DNA from: Streptococcus oricebi
Lineage (GTDB): Bacteria > Bacillota > Bacilli > Lactobacillales > Streptococcaceae
DNA: 64,000 nucleotides
Direction: 5' to 3'
Assembly (NCBI RefSeq): GCF_017883985.1
Contig: NZ_PRDG01000005.1
Coordinates: 124,001 to 188,000, forward strand
The notes beneath the pieces were generated by a model. The model was not told where the DNA came from. It searched no databases and worked only from the letters and a program-made list of their open reading frames with translations. A program made the position numbers and the translations under genes. The number at the start of each line of letters is the position of its first letter. Within the stretch, counting starts at the first letter, position 1. Positions 51,060 through 60,842 of the stretch are shown piece by piece.

Positions 51060-51404
51060 ATGATAAAAGTTGATAATCTATTACCAGTCGGGACAGTTGT
51101 TAAGGTGAAAGGTTCTGATGACAATTTTGTTATCGCAAGCGAACTTCCTCTGGCAGAACTAAATGGTGAAAAGGGCTACTTTGACTTTGGAGCGGCCAGT
51201 CTACCGAGTGGGTTTACAGGAGAGAATTTTCTGTTTTTTAATAAAGAGGATGTCACTGAAATTGTTTTTTTAGGCTATGTTGACTTGGCTTTTCAAGAGT
51301 TGTTGCAGAAGTATGATAAGGTTATTGCCGAGAAGGGATATCGGAAATTCACAGTTGCTGAATTTAATGAAAAAGCAGCGCAATCAGGAAAAAAGACAGA
51401 TTAG
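51060..51404 (+). CDS. DUF4176-type protein, candidate immunity or accessory factor of LXG module 2
   Basis: The 114-residue soluble protein begins MIKVDNLLPVGTVVKVKGSD, the pattern I associate with DUF4176 small proteins in T7SS/LXG loci, followed by a helical C-terminal part. GGGAGGAAG precedes the ATG, 69 bp after the toxin gene, and the terminator 51415-51440 closes the module. Immunity role is positional inference; DUF4176 may instead be a general T7SS accessory. Confidence 0.7.
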   Translation: MIKVDNLLPVGTVVKVKGSDDNFVIASELPLAELNGEKGYFDFGAASLPSGFTGENFLFFNKEDVTEIVFLGYVDLAFQELLQKYDKVIAEKGYRKFTVAEFNEKAAQSGKKTD

Positions 51405-51414
51405 TTAAAAAGAA

Positions 51415-51440
51415 GTCCAACCCAAGTGGTTGGGCTTTTC
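51415..51440 (+). terminator. Terminator after LXG module 2
   Basis: GTCCAACC pairs with GGTTGGGC around a 5-nt loop; TTTTCTTTT follows. Confidence 0.85.
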
Positions 51441-51482
51441 TTTTCTCAATGCCTTTCTGCCTTAATTTTCTGCCCTTCTTCT

Positions 51483-51510
51483 TTTACTTGCGTTTAAAAT
51501 ATGGTAAAAT
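51483..51510 (+). promoter_or_regulatory. Promoter of the Asp23/DAK operon
   Basis: TTTACT, 16 bp, TAAAAT, 29 bp before the start codon region. Confidence 0.55.
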
Positions 51511-51539
51511 AAACTATAAAAACTTTAGAGGTAAATAAG

Positions 51540-51905
51540 ATGACTGTAAAAATCAATACAAAAGATGGTCAAATTGAACTAACAGATGATGTCATTGCCA
51601 CAATCGTTGGTGGAGCAGCGACTGAAATTTTTGGTGTGGTTGGGATGGCTAGTAAAAATGCCCTCAAGGATAACTTTCAAGCACTTTTAGGAAAGGAAAA
51701 CTATTCCAAGGGGGTTGTGGTTAAAACGACGGATGATGGTCATATCGCGGTCGATGTCTATACTGTTTTGAGCTATGGCACTAAGATTAGTGAGGTTTCT
51801 AAAAATATTCAAGAGCGGGTGAAATTTAGCTTGGAAAATCAACTGGGAATTACTGCTCAGACTGTTAATGTCTACATTCAAAATATCAAAGTCGTAGGAG
51901 AATAA
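51540..51905 (+). CDS. Asp23/Gls24 family envelope stress response protein (YloU-like)
   Basis: The 121-residue protein has the Asp23 domain: ITDDVIATIVGGAATEIFGVVGMAS-type N-terminal helix, then VVVKTTDDGHIAVDVYTVLSYGTKISEVSKNIQERV. Its partner, 2 bp downstream, is the FakA-like kinase, a fixed pairing in Firmicutes downstream of rpmB. Role in envelope homeostasis is inferred from the family. Confidence 0.93.
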   Translation: MTVKINTKDGQIELTDDVIATIVGGAATEIFGVVGMASKNALKDNFQALLGKENYSKGVVVKTTDDGHIAVDVYTVLSYGTKISEVSKNIQERVKFSLENQLGITAQTVNVYIQNIKVVGE

Positions 51906-51907
51906 TT

Positions 51908-53572
51908 GTGTCAAATATTACAACAAGTTTATTTCAAGAAATGGTGCAGGCTGCATCGACTCGCCTGAATAAACAAGCTGAGTATGTTAATTCCTTGAAT
52001 GTCTTTCCTGTTCCAGATGGGGATACAGGAACCAATATGGGTATGACCATTGAAAATGGGGCCAAGGAGGTATCCAGCAAGCCAGCCGCTAGCGTTGGTG
52101 AGGTCGCAGGGATTTTTGCCAAGGGTCTCTTGATGGGGGCTCGGGGAAATTCAGGAGTTATCACTTCCCAACTCTTTCGTGGTTTTTCTCAAAGTGTTAA
52201 AGATTTGGACGAGCTCTCTGGTCAAGACTTGGCCCTAGCCTTTCAGGCTGGTGTCGAAGTGGCCTACAAGGCAGTCATGAAGCCTGTCGAAGGAACGATT
52301 TTGACCGTTTCTCGCGGAGCAGCTATCGGTGCTAAGAAAAAGGCAGAGCAGACCGATGATGCGGTTGCAGTGATGCAGGCCGCTCTAGATGGGGCCAAGA
52401 CTGCCCTGGCCAAGACCCCTGATATGCTTCCGGTCTTAAAGGAAGTTGGAGTGGTGGACTCAGGTGGCCAAGGTCTGGTCTTTATCTATGAAGGTTTCTT
52501 GTCTGCCTTGACTGGAGATTATATCGCATCAGAAGACTTTGAAGCAACTCCTGCTACTATGACTGAGATGATCAATGCGGAACACCACAAGTCAGTCGCC
52601 GGCCATGTGGCAACGGAAGATATTCAGTTTGGCTACTGTACGGAGATTATGGTGGCTCTCAAGCAAGGTCCAACCTATGTTAAGGACTTTGACTATGAGG
52701 AGTTTCGGAACTATCTAAATGAGCTGGGGGACTCCCTCTTAGTTGTCAATGATGATGAGATTGTCAAGGTCCATGTCCATACTGAAGATCCAGGTCTAGT
52801 CATGCAAGAAGGGCTTAAATACGGTAGTCTGGTCAAGGTCAAGGTTGATAATATGAGAAATCAACATGAAGCGCAAGTAGAAAAAGAACAAGGGACCAGC
52901 AAGCCCGCTGAGGAAAAAGAATACGCCCTGATTGCCGTTGTGGCTGGTGATGGGCTGGCTGATATCTTTAGGGCCCAAGGGGTTGACTATATCATTTCTG
53001 GTGGTCAAACCATGAACCCATCAACTGAGGACTTTATCAAGGCTGTTGAAGAGGTTAATGCCCGCAATATTATTATCCTGCCTAACAATAAGAATATCTT
53101 TATGGCGGCCCAGTCAGCGGCAGAAGTGATTGAGCAGAACGCAGCGGTGATTGAAAGCCGGACTTTACCACAAGGTTTAACCAGTCTCTTGGCCTTTGAT
53201 GCTAGCAAGTCTATCGAGGAAAACCATGATCGGATGACGGCTGCCCTTGGAGATGTTGTCAGTGGCAGTGTGACGACAGCGGTTCGTGATACGACTATTG
53301 ACGGTCTCGAAATTCATGAAAATGATAACCTTGGTATGGTGGACGGTAAAATCGTCGTTTCTAATCCGGATATGGTAGAGACCTTGACTGAAACCTTTGA
53401 CAAGATGTTGGATGAGGATAGTGAAATCGTGACTATCTATGTCGGAGAAGAAGGAAGCGAAGAAGTGGCTAGTAATCTAGCTCAAGATCTGATGGAAAAG
53501 TATGAGGATATTGAGGTGGAAATTCACCAAGGAAAACAACCGGTCTATCCTTACCTCTTTAGCGTCGAATAA
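51908..53572 (+). CDS. DAK2-domain fatty acid kinase subunit, FakA-like (YloV)
   Basis: The 554-residue protein has a DAK2/DhaL ATP-binding domain in its N-terminal 200 residues (NVFPVPDGDTGTNMGMT near residue 30, GARGNSGVITSQLFRGF near 78), then a middle region and a DegV-like C-terminal half. FakA phosphorylates fatty acids bound by FakB, letting exogenous fatty acids enter phospholipid synthesis. Start is GTG, with GGAGAA before. Confidence 0.93.
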   Translation: MSNITTSLFQEMVQAASTRLNKQAEYVNSLNVFPVPDGDTGTNMGMTIENGAKEVSSKPAASVGEVAGIFAKGLLMGARGNSGVITSQLFRGFSQSVKDLDELSGQDLALAFQAGVEVAYKAVMKPVEGTILTVSRGAAIGAKKKAEQTDDAVAVMQAALDGAKTALAKTPDMLPVLKEVGVVDSGGQGLVFIYEGFLSALTGDYIASEDFEATPATMTEMINAEHHKSVAGHVATEDIQFGYCTEIMVALKQGPTYVKDFDYEEFRNYLNELGDSLLVVNDDEIVKVHVHTEDPGLVMQEGLKYGSLVKVKVDNMRNQHEAQVEKEQGTSKPAEEKEYALIAVVAGDGLADIFRAQGVDYIISGGQTMNPSTEDFIKAVEEVNARNIIILPNNKNIFMAAQSAAEVIEQNAAVIESRTLPQGLTSLLAFDASKSIEENHDRMTAALGDVVSGSVTTAVRDTTIDGLEIHENDNLGMVDGKIVVSNPDMVETLTETFDKMLDEDSEIVTIYVGEEGSEEVASNLAQDLMEKYEDIEVEIHQGKQPVYPYLFSVE

Positions 53573-53665
53573 GGAAGCTCTTCTAGTAATAGTTTTCCCT
53601 ATTCTGAAAGTATGTCTTTCCAGTCTTGAAAATCATCTCTATAAAAAATTATATAGCACAGCTAT

Positions 53666-53694
53666 GCAAGCCTTCGGGCTTGCTTTTTCTTTTT
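53666..53694 (+). terminator. Terminator after the DAK2 gene
   Basis: GCAAGCC / GGGCTTGC with TTC loop, then a T-rich tail. Confidence 0.85.
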
Positions 53695-53707
53695 AAAAAA
53701 TAGTGAC

Positions 53708-53767
53708 TTTTGTCATATGGGCTTGTGACAAAAATATCTAGTGAGAAAAAAGAGGAACTGCTATAAT
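53708..53767 (+). promoter_or_regulatory. Inverted-repeat operator and extended -10 promoter of the ABC/two-component operon
   Basis: TTTTGTCA (53708-53715), 10 bp, TGACAAAA (53726-53733) is a perfect 8-bp inverted repeat. It lies upstream of TGC-TATAAT (53759-53767), which has no good -35. This layout fits activation by the LuxR-type response regulator encoded at the end of the operon. Confidence 0.7.
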
Positions 53768-53822
53768 GAAAGTGGTAAGGGGGAATTGTTCCCCCTATTT
53801 TTATCATAGAAAGGAAAGAAAG

Positions 53823-54710
53823 ATGGCATTGATTAAAGTAGACAATTTATCTAAGAGAATTGCTAGCAAGGAAATTCTCAAAGAGCTCTCTTTTGAGATT
53901 GAGACTGGAGATTGCTTGGCCTTGATTGGTCCCAATGGAGCTGGGAAAACCACTCTCATGGACTGTCTTTTGGGAGATAAATCGTTTAGTTCGGGCACGA
54001 TTAGGATTCAAGGACTGAAACCGACTAGCCCCAAGTTAAAGACGCTAGTTGCTGTCTTGCCTCAGGAAAATACCGTTCCTGCCAAACTCAAGGTCAAGGA
54101 GCTGATTCGTTTCTTCCAAGAAATTTATCCCAATAGTCTGAGCGATCAAGAGGTAGATGACTTGTTAGGCTTTTCCGCCCAGCAAAAGGACCAGTTGGCT
54201 GAAAAGTTATCTGGTGGGCAAAAGCGACTCTTGTCTTTCGTTTTGACCCTGATTGGGCGCCCTGTCATTCTCTTTTTGGACGAGCCGACAGCGGGTATGG
54301 ATACTTCTACCCGCCAGCGTTTTTGGGAAATTGTGGCTGAACTCAAGGACCAAGATGTAACCATTGTCTACTCTTCCCACTATATTGAAGAGGTGGAGCA
54401 TACGGCCCAACGAATTTTGGTGCTGCACAAGGGCGAGCTGATTCGGGATACAACGCCTTATGCCATGCGTAGCGAAGAGCAGGAAAAACACTTCACTCTG
54501 CCGCTCTCCTATCAGGAGTTGGTCGTTAATCTGGCAGATGTTTATGAGTTAGAGACCAAGCAAAATACCCTGTCTTTTGCCACCAGAGAAGCCAATCGCG
54601 TCTGGAGTTCCCTAGAAGAGGGGGGCTGTAAGATTGAAGAGATTGAAGTGCGCAATCGTACGCTTCTGGATAGTATTTTTGAAACAACTCAACAAGAAGA
54701 AAGGGAGTAG
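53823..54710 (+). CDS. ABC transporter ATP-binding protein
   Basis: The 295-residue ATPase has Walker A GPNGAGKT near residue 37, signature LSGGQKR near 132, Walker B VILFLDEPTAGMD near 155, and the switch histidine in VYSSHYIEE near 190. A C-terminal extension is typical of drug or antimicrobial-peptide exporters. The ATG at 53823 behind AAAGGAAAG gives MALIKVDNL. Paired with the permease 6 bp downstream and a two-component system. Confidence 0.94.
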   Translation: MALIKVDNLSKRIASKEILKELSFEIETGDCLALIGPNGAGKTTLMDCLLGDKSFSSGTIRIQGLKPTSPKLKTLVAVLPQENTVPAKLKVKELIRFFQEIYPNSLSDQEVDDLLGFSAQQKDQLAEKLSGGQKRLLSFVLTLIGRPVILFLDEPTAGMDTSTRQRFWEIVAELKDQDVTIVYSSHYIEEVEHTAQRILVLHKGELIRDTTPYAMRSEEQEKHFTLPLSYQELVVNLADVYELETKQNTLSFATREANRVWSSLEEGGCKIEEIEVRNRTLLDSIFETTQQEERE

Positions 54711-54716
54711 ATAGAC

Positions 54717-55448
54717 ATGAAACATCTAATAAGTTTAATCAAGATAGAGTTGACTGTTGGTAAGCGCCAAATGGCTTATTTCCTCTTATCAATCGGACTT
54801 CCGGCAGCCTTTTATCTCCTTTTTTCAGGAATTATTGCCAAGGATACACCAGAGGCGGGTCTGCGTTCCTATCTTTTTTCTATGACTCTCTTTTCAATGT
54901 TGTCCACCTCATTTTTCAGTCTGCCTAGTGACCTCTACACAGATAAGGTCAATAATTGGAAAAAAATGTTGCAACATTCGCCGGTTTCTGTGTTAGAATA
55001 TTATATATCTAAATTTTTCAATATGCTGGTCCAGTATCTCCTATCCATTATCATTGTTTTTTCAATCGGTCATTTTGCCCGTGGAGTCAATCTGCCCCTG
55101 CAAGAATGGATTGTGATTGCCTTGATTTTGATTATTGGTAGCATCACCTTTATCGCTATGGGGGCCATGTTGACTCTCTTGCCAAGTATGCAGCTCATGT
55201 CTGTTATCGGCAATATCGTCTTTATGGGCTTGGCTGTCTTAGGTGGTCTCTGGTTTCCAATTTCCATGTTCCCCAGCTGGATGCAGGCCATTGGTAAAGT
55301 CACTCCGACCTACCAGCTCATGCAGGTGGTCAATGGCTATCTGAAAAATCAGACCTTTAATCTTCCGGCTATTTTAATCTTAGCGGGCTATACGATTGTT
55401 GTAGTCTTGCTGACCGTCAATGGCAATCGTTGGCTTAATAGAAATTAG
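54717..55448 (+). CDS. ABC transporter permease (ABC-2 type)
   Basis: The 243-residue protein has six hydrophobic segments and the ABC-2 pattern (FMGLAVLGGLWFPISMFPSWMQAIGKVTPTYQ region near 175-205). With the preceding ATPase it forms a homodimeric-type exporter of the YdfI/DesKR-linked group; the substrate is unknown. Confidence 0.92.
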   Translation: MKHLISLIKIELTVGKRQMAYFLLSIGLPAAFYLLFSGIIAKDTPEAGLRSYLFSMTLFSMLSTSFFSLPSDLYTDKVNNWKKMLQHSPVSVLEYYISKFFNMLVQYLLSIIIVFSIGHFARGVNLPLQEWIVIALILIIGSITFIAMGAMLTLLPSMQLMSVIGNIVFMGLAVLGGLWFPISMFPSWMQAIGKVTPTYQLMQVVNGYLKNQTFNLPAILILAGYTIVVVLLTVNGNRWLNRN

Positions 55449-55488
55449 GTGCCTTGAAAGATAGGGCCAGTAAAAAGTGAGGTAAATT

Positions 55489-56589
55489 ATGTGGCAGACC
55501 CTTAGGGAAATCCATTTTATGTTTTATGTGGCCCTTGTCTTTATTTTGTTTCCAGTTGTCGGTGTGCTGACTGGAGAGTATTCACCCTTACTCTTGGTTT
55601 GGACGGCTATCTTTGTCTGGGCCTATCTCTCGATTTTAGTTGTTGAGGACAATGGCAAACAGTGGGGATTTTGGTTTCTCTTGTGCGTCTATATTGTCTA
55701 TGCCTCTTTAGCCTTAAATTTAGGTTTTACTTGGTATCTCTTTTATCTGTCAAATATCCTTATCTATCGCTTGCATGAGCATCGCCTAGCTTCGCCCTTG
55801 TTTCTGTCCTTCTTTATGGTCGAATTCTTAATTATCCTAGGCGCCGTCTTTGTTTATGAGCAGTCCTGGGAGTTTTATGCCAACCTTCTCATTCCTCTTC
55901 TCTTTCAAAACATCATCGTCCTGGGCCTCAGACGGCTCCAGATGATAGAGGATTTGAAGGTTGAAAGAATGCGTCAAAATGAGAAAATCAATCTCTTACT
56001 GGCTGAAAGTGAGCGCAATCGGATTGGGCGCGACTTGCATGATAGTCTGGGGCATACCTTTGCCATGCTGAGCTTGAAAACGGAGCTAGCCCAGCAATTT
56101 CTCCAGCTCAAGGACTTGGAGGAACTGGGCAAGGAATTGGAAGAAATCCATGAAATTAGTAGAAAATCCATGGTAGATGTGCGGCGGATTGTTGATAATC
56201 TAAAGACTCGGACCCTAGAGGAGGAGCTCGCGACCATTGAGAAAATGCTGGAGATGACTGGAGTTGAGGTTGAACTGACCAATGAGCTCAATGTTGCCAG
56301 TCTGCCCAAACAGGTCCAAATCAATCTCAGTATGATTTTATTGGAGTTGGCAACCAATATTATCAAGCATGCCAATGCCCGACATTGCTCTATTCATCTC
56401 TGGTCTGAGGCTGCCTGTGTCCTCTTAGATGTAGAAGATGATGGTGTTGGTTTTAAGGAAGTGACTGGACGAGAATTGCACTCTATTCGTGAGCGCTTGT
56501 CTGGCCTGGACGGTCAAATTGATATTTTGAGTAGTGCTCAGCCGACCCTGATTCGGCTGACCTTACCCTTAAAGGGAGGGGAGAGATGA
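55489..56589 (+). CDS. Sensor histidine kinase, DesK-like (HisKA_3)
   Basis: The 366-residue protein has five to six N-terminal membrane helices (to about residue 145) with short loops, suggesting membrane-state sensing. A coiled-coil linker follows, then phospho-acceptor His in [15 protein letters not shown] near 185 and a HATPase domain ([14 protein letters not shown] near 287, DDGVGFKEV near 325). Overlaps the response-regulator gene by 4 bp. Confidence 0.93.
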   Translation: MWQTLREIHFMFYVALVFILFPVVGVLTGEYSPLLLVWTAIFVWAYLSILVVEDNGKQWGFWFLLCVYIVYASLALNLGFTWYLFYLSNILIYRLHEHRLASPLFLSFFMVEFLIILGAVFVYEQSWEFYANLLIPLLFQNIIVLGLRRLQMIEDLKVERMRQNEKINLLLAESERNRIGRDLHDSLGHTFAMLSLKTELAQQFLQLKDLEELGKELEEIHEISRKSMVDVRRIVDNLKTRTLEEELATIEKMLEMTGVEVELTNELNVASLPKQVQINLSMILLELATNIIKHANARHCSIHLWSEAACVLLDVEDDGVGFKEVTGRELHSIRERLSGLDGQIDILSSAQPTLIRLTLPLKGGER

Positions 56590-57188
56590 TGAAACTCTTA
56601 GTAGCAGAGGATCAAAGTATGTTGCGTGATGCTCTGCGGCGCCTGCTGGAAATGCAGCCAGGTGTTGAGCAAGTCCTGGAGGCAGCTAACGGGCAAGAAG
56701 CCATCCAAATTCTAGCAACCAATCAATTAGATGTGGCGATTGTGGATGTAGAGATGCCCCTGATGACGGGTTTGGATGTCCTGGAGTGGGTCAAGGCTAA
56801 CCAGCCAACTACCAAGGTTGTCATTGTCACCACCTTTAAGCGACCCGGCTACTTTGAGCGGGCCCTTAAGGCAGATGTAGATGCTTATGTTTTAAAGGAG
56901 CGGAGTGTCTTGGACTTGATGGCTACGATTAAGCGGGTCTTGGCTGGGGAAAAGGAATATTCTCCTGAGCTGATGGAAGTTATCTTGACCAGCAAGAACC
57001 CCTTGTCCCACCAAGAAATCTTGGTTTTACAGGAAGCGGCTAGAGGTCTATCCAACCAGGAGATAGCAGAGAAACTCTACCTATCTAACGGAACCATTCG
57101 CAACTACATGTCCTCGATTTTAAATAAATTAAATGCCGATAACCGCGTAGAGGCAGCCCGTATTGCCCAAAGCCAGGGCTGGATTTGA
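56586..57188 (+). CDS. Response regulator, NarL/LuxR (DesR-like) family
   Basis: The 200-residue protein has a receiver domain (acidic pocket ED near residue 9, phospho-Asp in VAIVDVEMP near 55, Lys in YVLKERS near 104) and a LuxR-type HTH ([32 protein letters not shown], 155-187). It is expected to control the operon through the inverted repeat at 53.71 kb. A hairpin (57201-57265) follows. Confidence 0.94.
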   Translation: MMKLLVAEDQSMLRDALRRLLEMQPGVEQVLEAANGQEAIQILATNQLDVAIVDVEMPLMTGLDVLEWVKANQPTTKVVIVTTFKRPGYFERALKADVDAYVLKERSVLDLMATIKRVLAGEKEYSPELMEVILTSKNPLSHQEILVLQEAARGLSNQEIAEKLYLSNGTIRNYMSSILNKLNADNRVEAARIAQSQGWI

Positions 57189-57200
57189 GGCGGCTTGTTA

Positions 57201-57265
57201 AGCCCCTATCTTAAATTCCCCCCCTTGCCTTTTGAAGGTAGATTTGGGATGGGGGCTACTTGTTT
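57201..57265 (+). terminator. Terminator after the two-component operon
   Basis: AGCCCCTATCTTAAATTC pairs imperfectly with GATTTGGGATGGGGGCT; a short T-rich tail follows. Confidence 0.6.
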
Positions 57266-57343
57266 TACATATAGAGCAGAGGAAAGGAGGGCTGTTTTTC
57301 AGCAAGCAGCTTCTTTTCCTCTTATTTTTTAGCTATAAAATAG

Positions 57344-57407
57344 AATTTTCAAAAAAGTCAGAAAATACTTGAAATAACCTTGCAAATATTTTAAAAAATG
57401 GTATGAT
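57344..57407 (+). promoter_or_regulatory. ilv promoter with CodY-like box
   Basis: AATTTTCAAAAAAGT (57344-57358) matches the CodY consensus AATTTTCWGAAAATT at 13 of 15 positions. Promoter TTGCAA (57380-57385), 16 bp, TATGAT (57402-57407). Repression by CodY in rich medium (branched-chain amino acids) is expected. No T-box is apparent. Confidence 0.65.
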
Positions 57408-57450
57408 AGTAGCATACTTTTTAAAATATATTTATTGAGAAAGGGGAACT

Positions 57451-59157
57451 ATGGAGAAAATCAAATTGGAAACTCCTAAAACGGGTTCGGAGCTGGTCCT
57501 TGAGACCTTAAAGAACTTAGGTGTTGATACCATTTTTGGTTATCCAGGAGGAGCTGTTTTGCCACTTTATGATGCCATTTACAGCTTTGAAGGAATTCGA
57601 CATATTTTGGGCCGGCACGAACAAGGCTGTGTCCATGAAGCAGAAGGTTATGCTAAATCAACTGGTAAAATCGGTGTAGCAGTGGTCACCAGTGGACCAG
57701 GAGCTACCAATGCCATTACTGGTATTACAGATGCCATGAGCGATAGTGTTCCCCTCCTTGTCTTTACGGGGCAGGTCGGTATAGCCGGCATTGGTAAGGA
57801 CGCCTTCCAAGAGGCCGATATTGTCGGCATCACCATGGCGACGACCAAGTATAATTACCAGATTCGAGATACAGCCGACATTCCTAGAATTATTACCGAG
57901 GCCATTCATATTGCGACTACTGGCAGACCTGGCCCGGTCGTTATTGACCTTCCCAAGGACGTTACGGCCAAGGAAGTCGATTACTACTATGATACCAAGA
58001 TTAACTTGCCTAGTTACCAACCGACTATCCTGCCCAATGAACTGCAAATCAAACGCCTCTTAAAGCAATTATCCAAGGCTAAAAAGCCAGTCATTCTCTC
58101 AGGTGGTGGGGTCAACTATGCTTCGGCTAGCAAGGAACTCTTAGCCTTTGCTGAGCGCTATCAAATCCCAGTCGTAACGACCCTTCTAGGTCAAGGGACT
58201 ATCGATACCCAGCACCCCCTCTTTTTGGGTATGGGAGGCATGCACGGTTCTTATGCGGCCAATATCGCTATGACCGAGACGGATTTTCTAATCAATCTGG
58301 CCTCCCGCTTTGATGACCGTTTGACTGGAAATCCCAAGACCTTTGCTAAGAATGCAACGGTGGCCCATATTGATATTGATCCAGCTGAAATCGGTAAGAT
58401 TATCAGTGTGGATATTCCGATTGTCGGTGATGTCAAAAAGACTCTGCAACTCTTGTTGGCAGAAGAAAATGTTCGGACAAGGACAGATAAGTGGATTGAG
58501 CGGGTCACTGAAAACAAACGGCGGGTGCGCTCCTATGATAAGAAGGAACGGGTGGTTCAACCCCAAGCGGTCATTGAGCGGATTGGTGAGTTGACCAAGG
58601 GAGATGCAGTTGTTGTGACTGACGTCGGCCAACACCAGATGTGGACGGCCCAATACTATCCTTACAAACACGAGCGCCAATTGGTGACCTCGGGTGGTCT
58701 AGGAACTATGGGCTTTGGGATTCCGGCAGCGATCGGAGCCAAGTTGGCCCAGCCAGATAAGGAGGTTGTCCTCTTTGTCGGTGACGGTGGTTTCCAAATG
58801 ACCAATCAGGAATTGGCTATTTTAAATAGCTATGGGATTCCGATTAAGGTTATCCTGCTGAATAACCACTCGCTGGGGATGGTTCGTCAATGGCAGGAAT
58901 CCTTCTATGACGGCCGAACCAGTGAATCGGTCTTTACGGCAGATAACGAGCCTAATTTCCAACTCTTGGCTGAGGCCTATGGCATTAAGCACTATCAGTT
59001 TGCGGATCCTGAGACCCTGGCTAGTGATTTGGAAGTCATTCAGGAAAATATTCCCATGTTGATTGAGGTGGATATTTCACGCAAGGAGCACGTTTTCCCA
59101 ATGGTGCCGTCTGGCAAGAGCAATCATGAGATGTTGGGGGTGAAGTTCCATGCGTAG
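57451..59157 (+). CDS. ilvB: Acetolactate synthase, large (catalytic) subunit
   Basis: IlvB uses thiamine diphosphate to make acetolactate or acetohydroxybutyrate, the first common step of branched-chain amino acid synthesis. The 568-residue protein has the ThDP glutamate in LGRHEQGCVHEAEGYA near residue 52, the FAD-region LGMGGMHGSYAANIAM near 260, and the ThDP motif GDGGFQMTNQELAILNSY near 447. Overlaps ilvN by 8 bp. Confidence 0.97.
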   Translation: MEKIKLETPKTGSELVLETLKNLGVDTIFGYPGGAVLPLYDAIYSFEGIRHILGRHEQGCVHEAEGYAKSTGKIGVAVVTSGPGATNAITGITDAMSDSVPLLVFTGQVGIAGIGKDAFQEADIVGITMATTKYNYQIRDTADIPRIITEAIHIATTGRPGPVVIDLPKDVTAKEVDYYYDTKINLPSYQPTILPNELQIKRLLKQLSKAKKPVILSGGGVNYASASKELLAFAERYQIPVVTTLLGQGTIDTQHPLFLGMGGMHGSYAANIAMTETDFLINLASRFDDRLTGNPKTFAKNATVAHIDIDPAEIGKIISVDIPIVGDVKKTLQLLLAEENVRTRTDKWIERVTENKRRVRSYDKKERVVQPQAVIERIGELTKGDAVVVTDVGQHQMWTAQYYPYKHERQLVTSGGLGTMGFGIPAAIGAKLAQPDKEVVLFVGDGGFQMTNQELAILNSYGIPIKVILLNNHSLGMVRQWQESFYDGRTSESVFTADNEPNFQLLAEAYGIKHYQFADPETLASDLEVIQENIPMLIEVDISRKEHVFPMVPSGKSNHEMLGVKFHA

Positions 59158-59626
59158 AATGTTAACAGCCAAACTTCGGAACCAATCTGGGGTACTCAAT
59201 CGCTTTACGGGTGTTCTATCCCGCCGTCAGGTCAATATTGAGTCTATCTCTGTCGGGACAACTGAGGATCCGACTATCTCGCGCATTACCATTATCATTG
59301 ATGTAGCCACAGCGGCCGAGGTGGAGCAAATTATCAAGCAGCTCAACCGTCAGATTGATGTGATTCGGGTCAGGGATATTACAGACCAGCCTCATCTGGA
59401 AAGGGAGGTTATCCTAGTCAAAATTTCAGCTCCAGCTAATAAGAGGGCCGAAATTTTAGCTATTATCCAACCCTTCCGGGCAACAGTGGTCGATGTGGCT
59501 CCAAGTTCAATCACTATTCAGATGACTGGTGACGCCGAGAAGAGTGAAGCCCTCTTAAGAGTTATTCGCCCTTATGGGATTAGAAATATTGCCCGAACAG
59601 GGGCAACCGGCTTTACCCGCGATTGA
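59150..59626 (+). CDS. ilvN: Acetolactate synthase, small (regulatory) subunit
   Basis: The 158-residue protein has an N-terminal ACT domain (LTAKLRNQSGVLNRFTGVLSRR) and the IlvN C-terminal domain. It confers valine feedback and full activity on IlvB. Start ATG 59150 lies within the end of ilvB. Confidence 0.96.
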   Translation: MRRMLTAKLRNQSGVLNRFTGVLSRRQVNIESISVGTTEDPTISRITIIIDVATAAEVEQIIKQLNRQIDVIRVRDITDQPHLEREVILVKISAPANKRAEILAIIQPFRATVVDVAPSSITIQMTGDAEKSEALLRVIRPYGIRNIARTGATGFTRD

Positions 59627-59694
59627 TGATGCTCTAAGGCCTTCAGGCCTACAAGAGTGTTTGCAGTAAGCACTAAGACTAAGTCTCCTAGTGA

Positions 59695-60747
<1,053 letters not shown>

Positions 60748-60769
60748 GGTCAGCTAACTGTCCTTATAG

Positions 60770-60820
60770 GGTGGGACAAAGTCATTCTGGCTAGAGCTAG
60801 GACTTGCCCACTCTTTTTTG
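60770..60820 (+). terminator. Hairpin terminator between ilvC and ilvA
   Basis: GTGGGACAAAGTC pairs with GACTTGCCCAC; TTTTTTG follows. Readthrough may still reach ilvA, which has no clear promoter of its own. Confidence 0.7.
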
Positions 60821-60842
60821 ATTTTTAGATAAAGGAGAAAAA

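Noticed and set aside
57260..57450. T-box riboswitch before ilvB
   Set aside because: No T-box consensus or specifier-loop structure could be seen; the promoter lies within 50 bp of the start codon, leaving no room.
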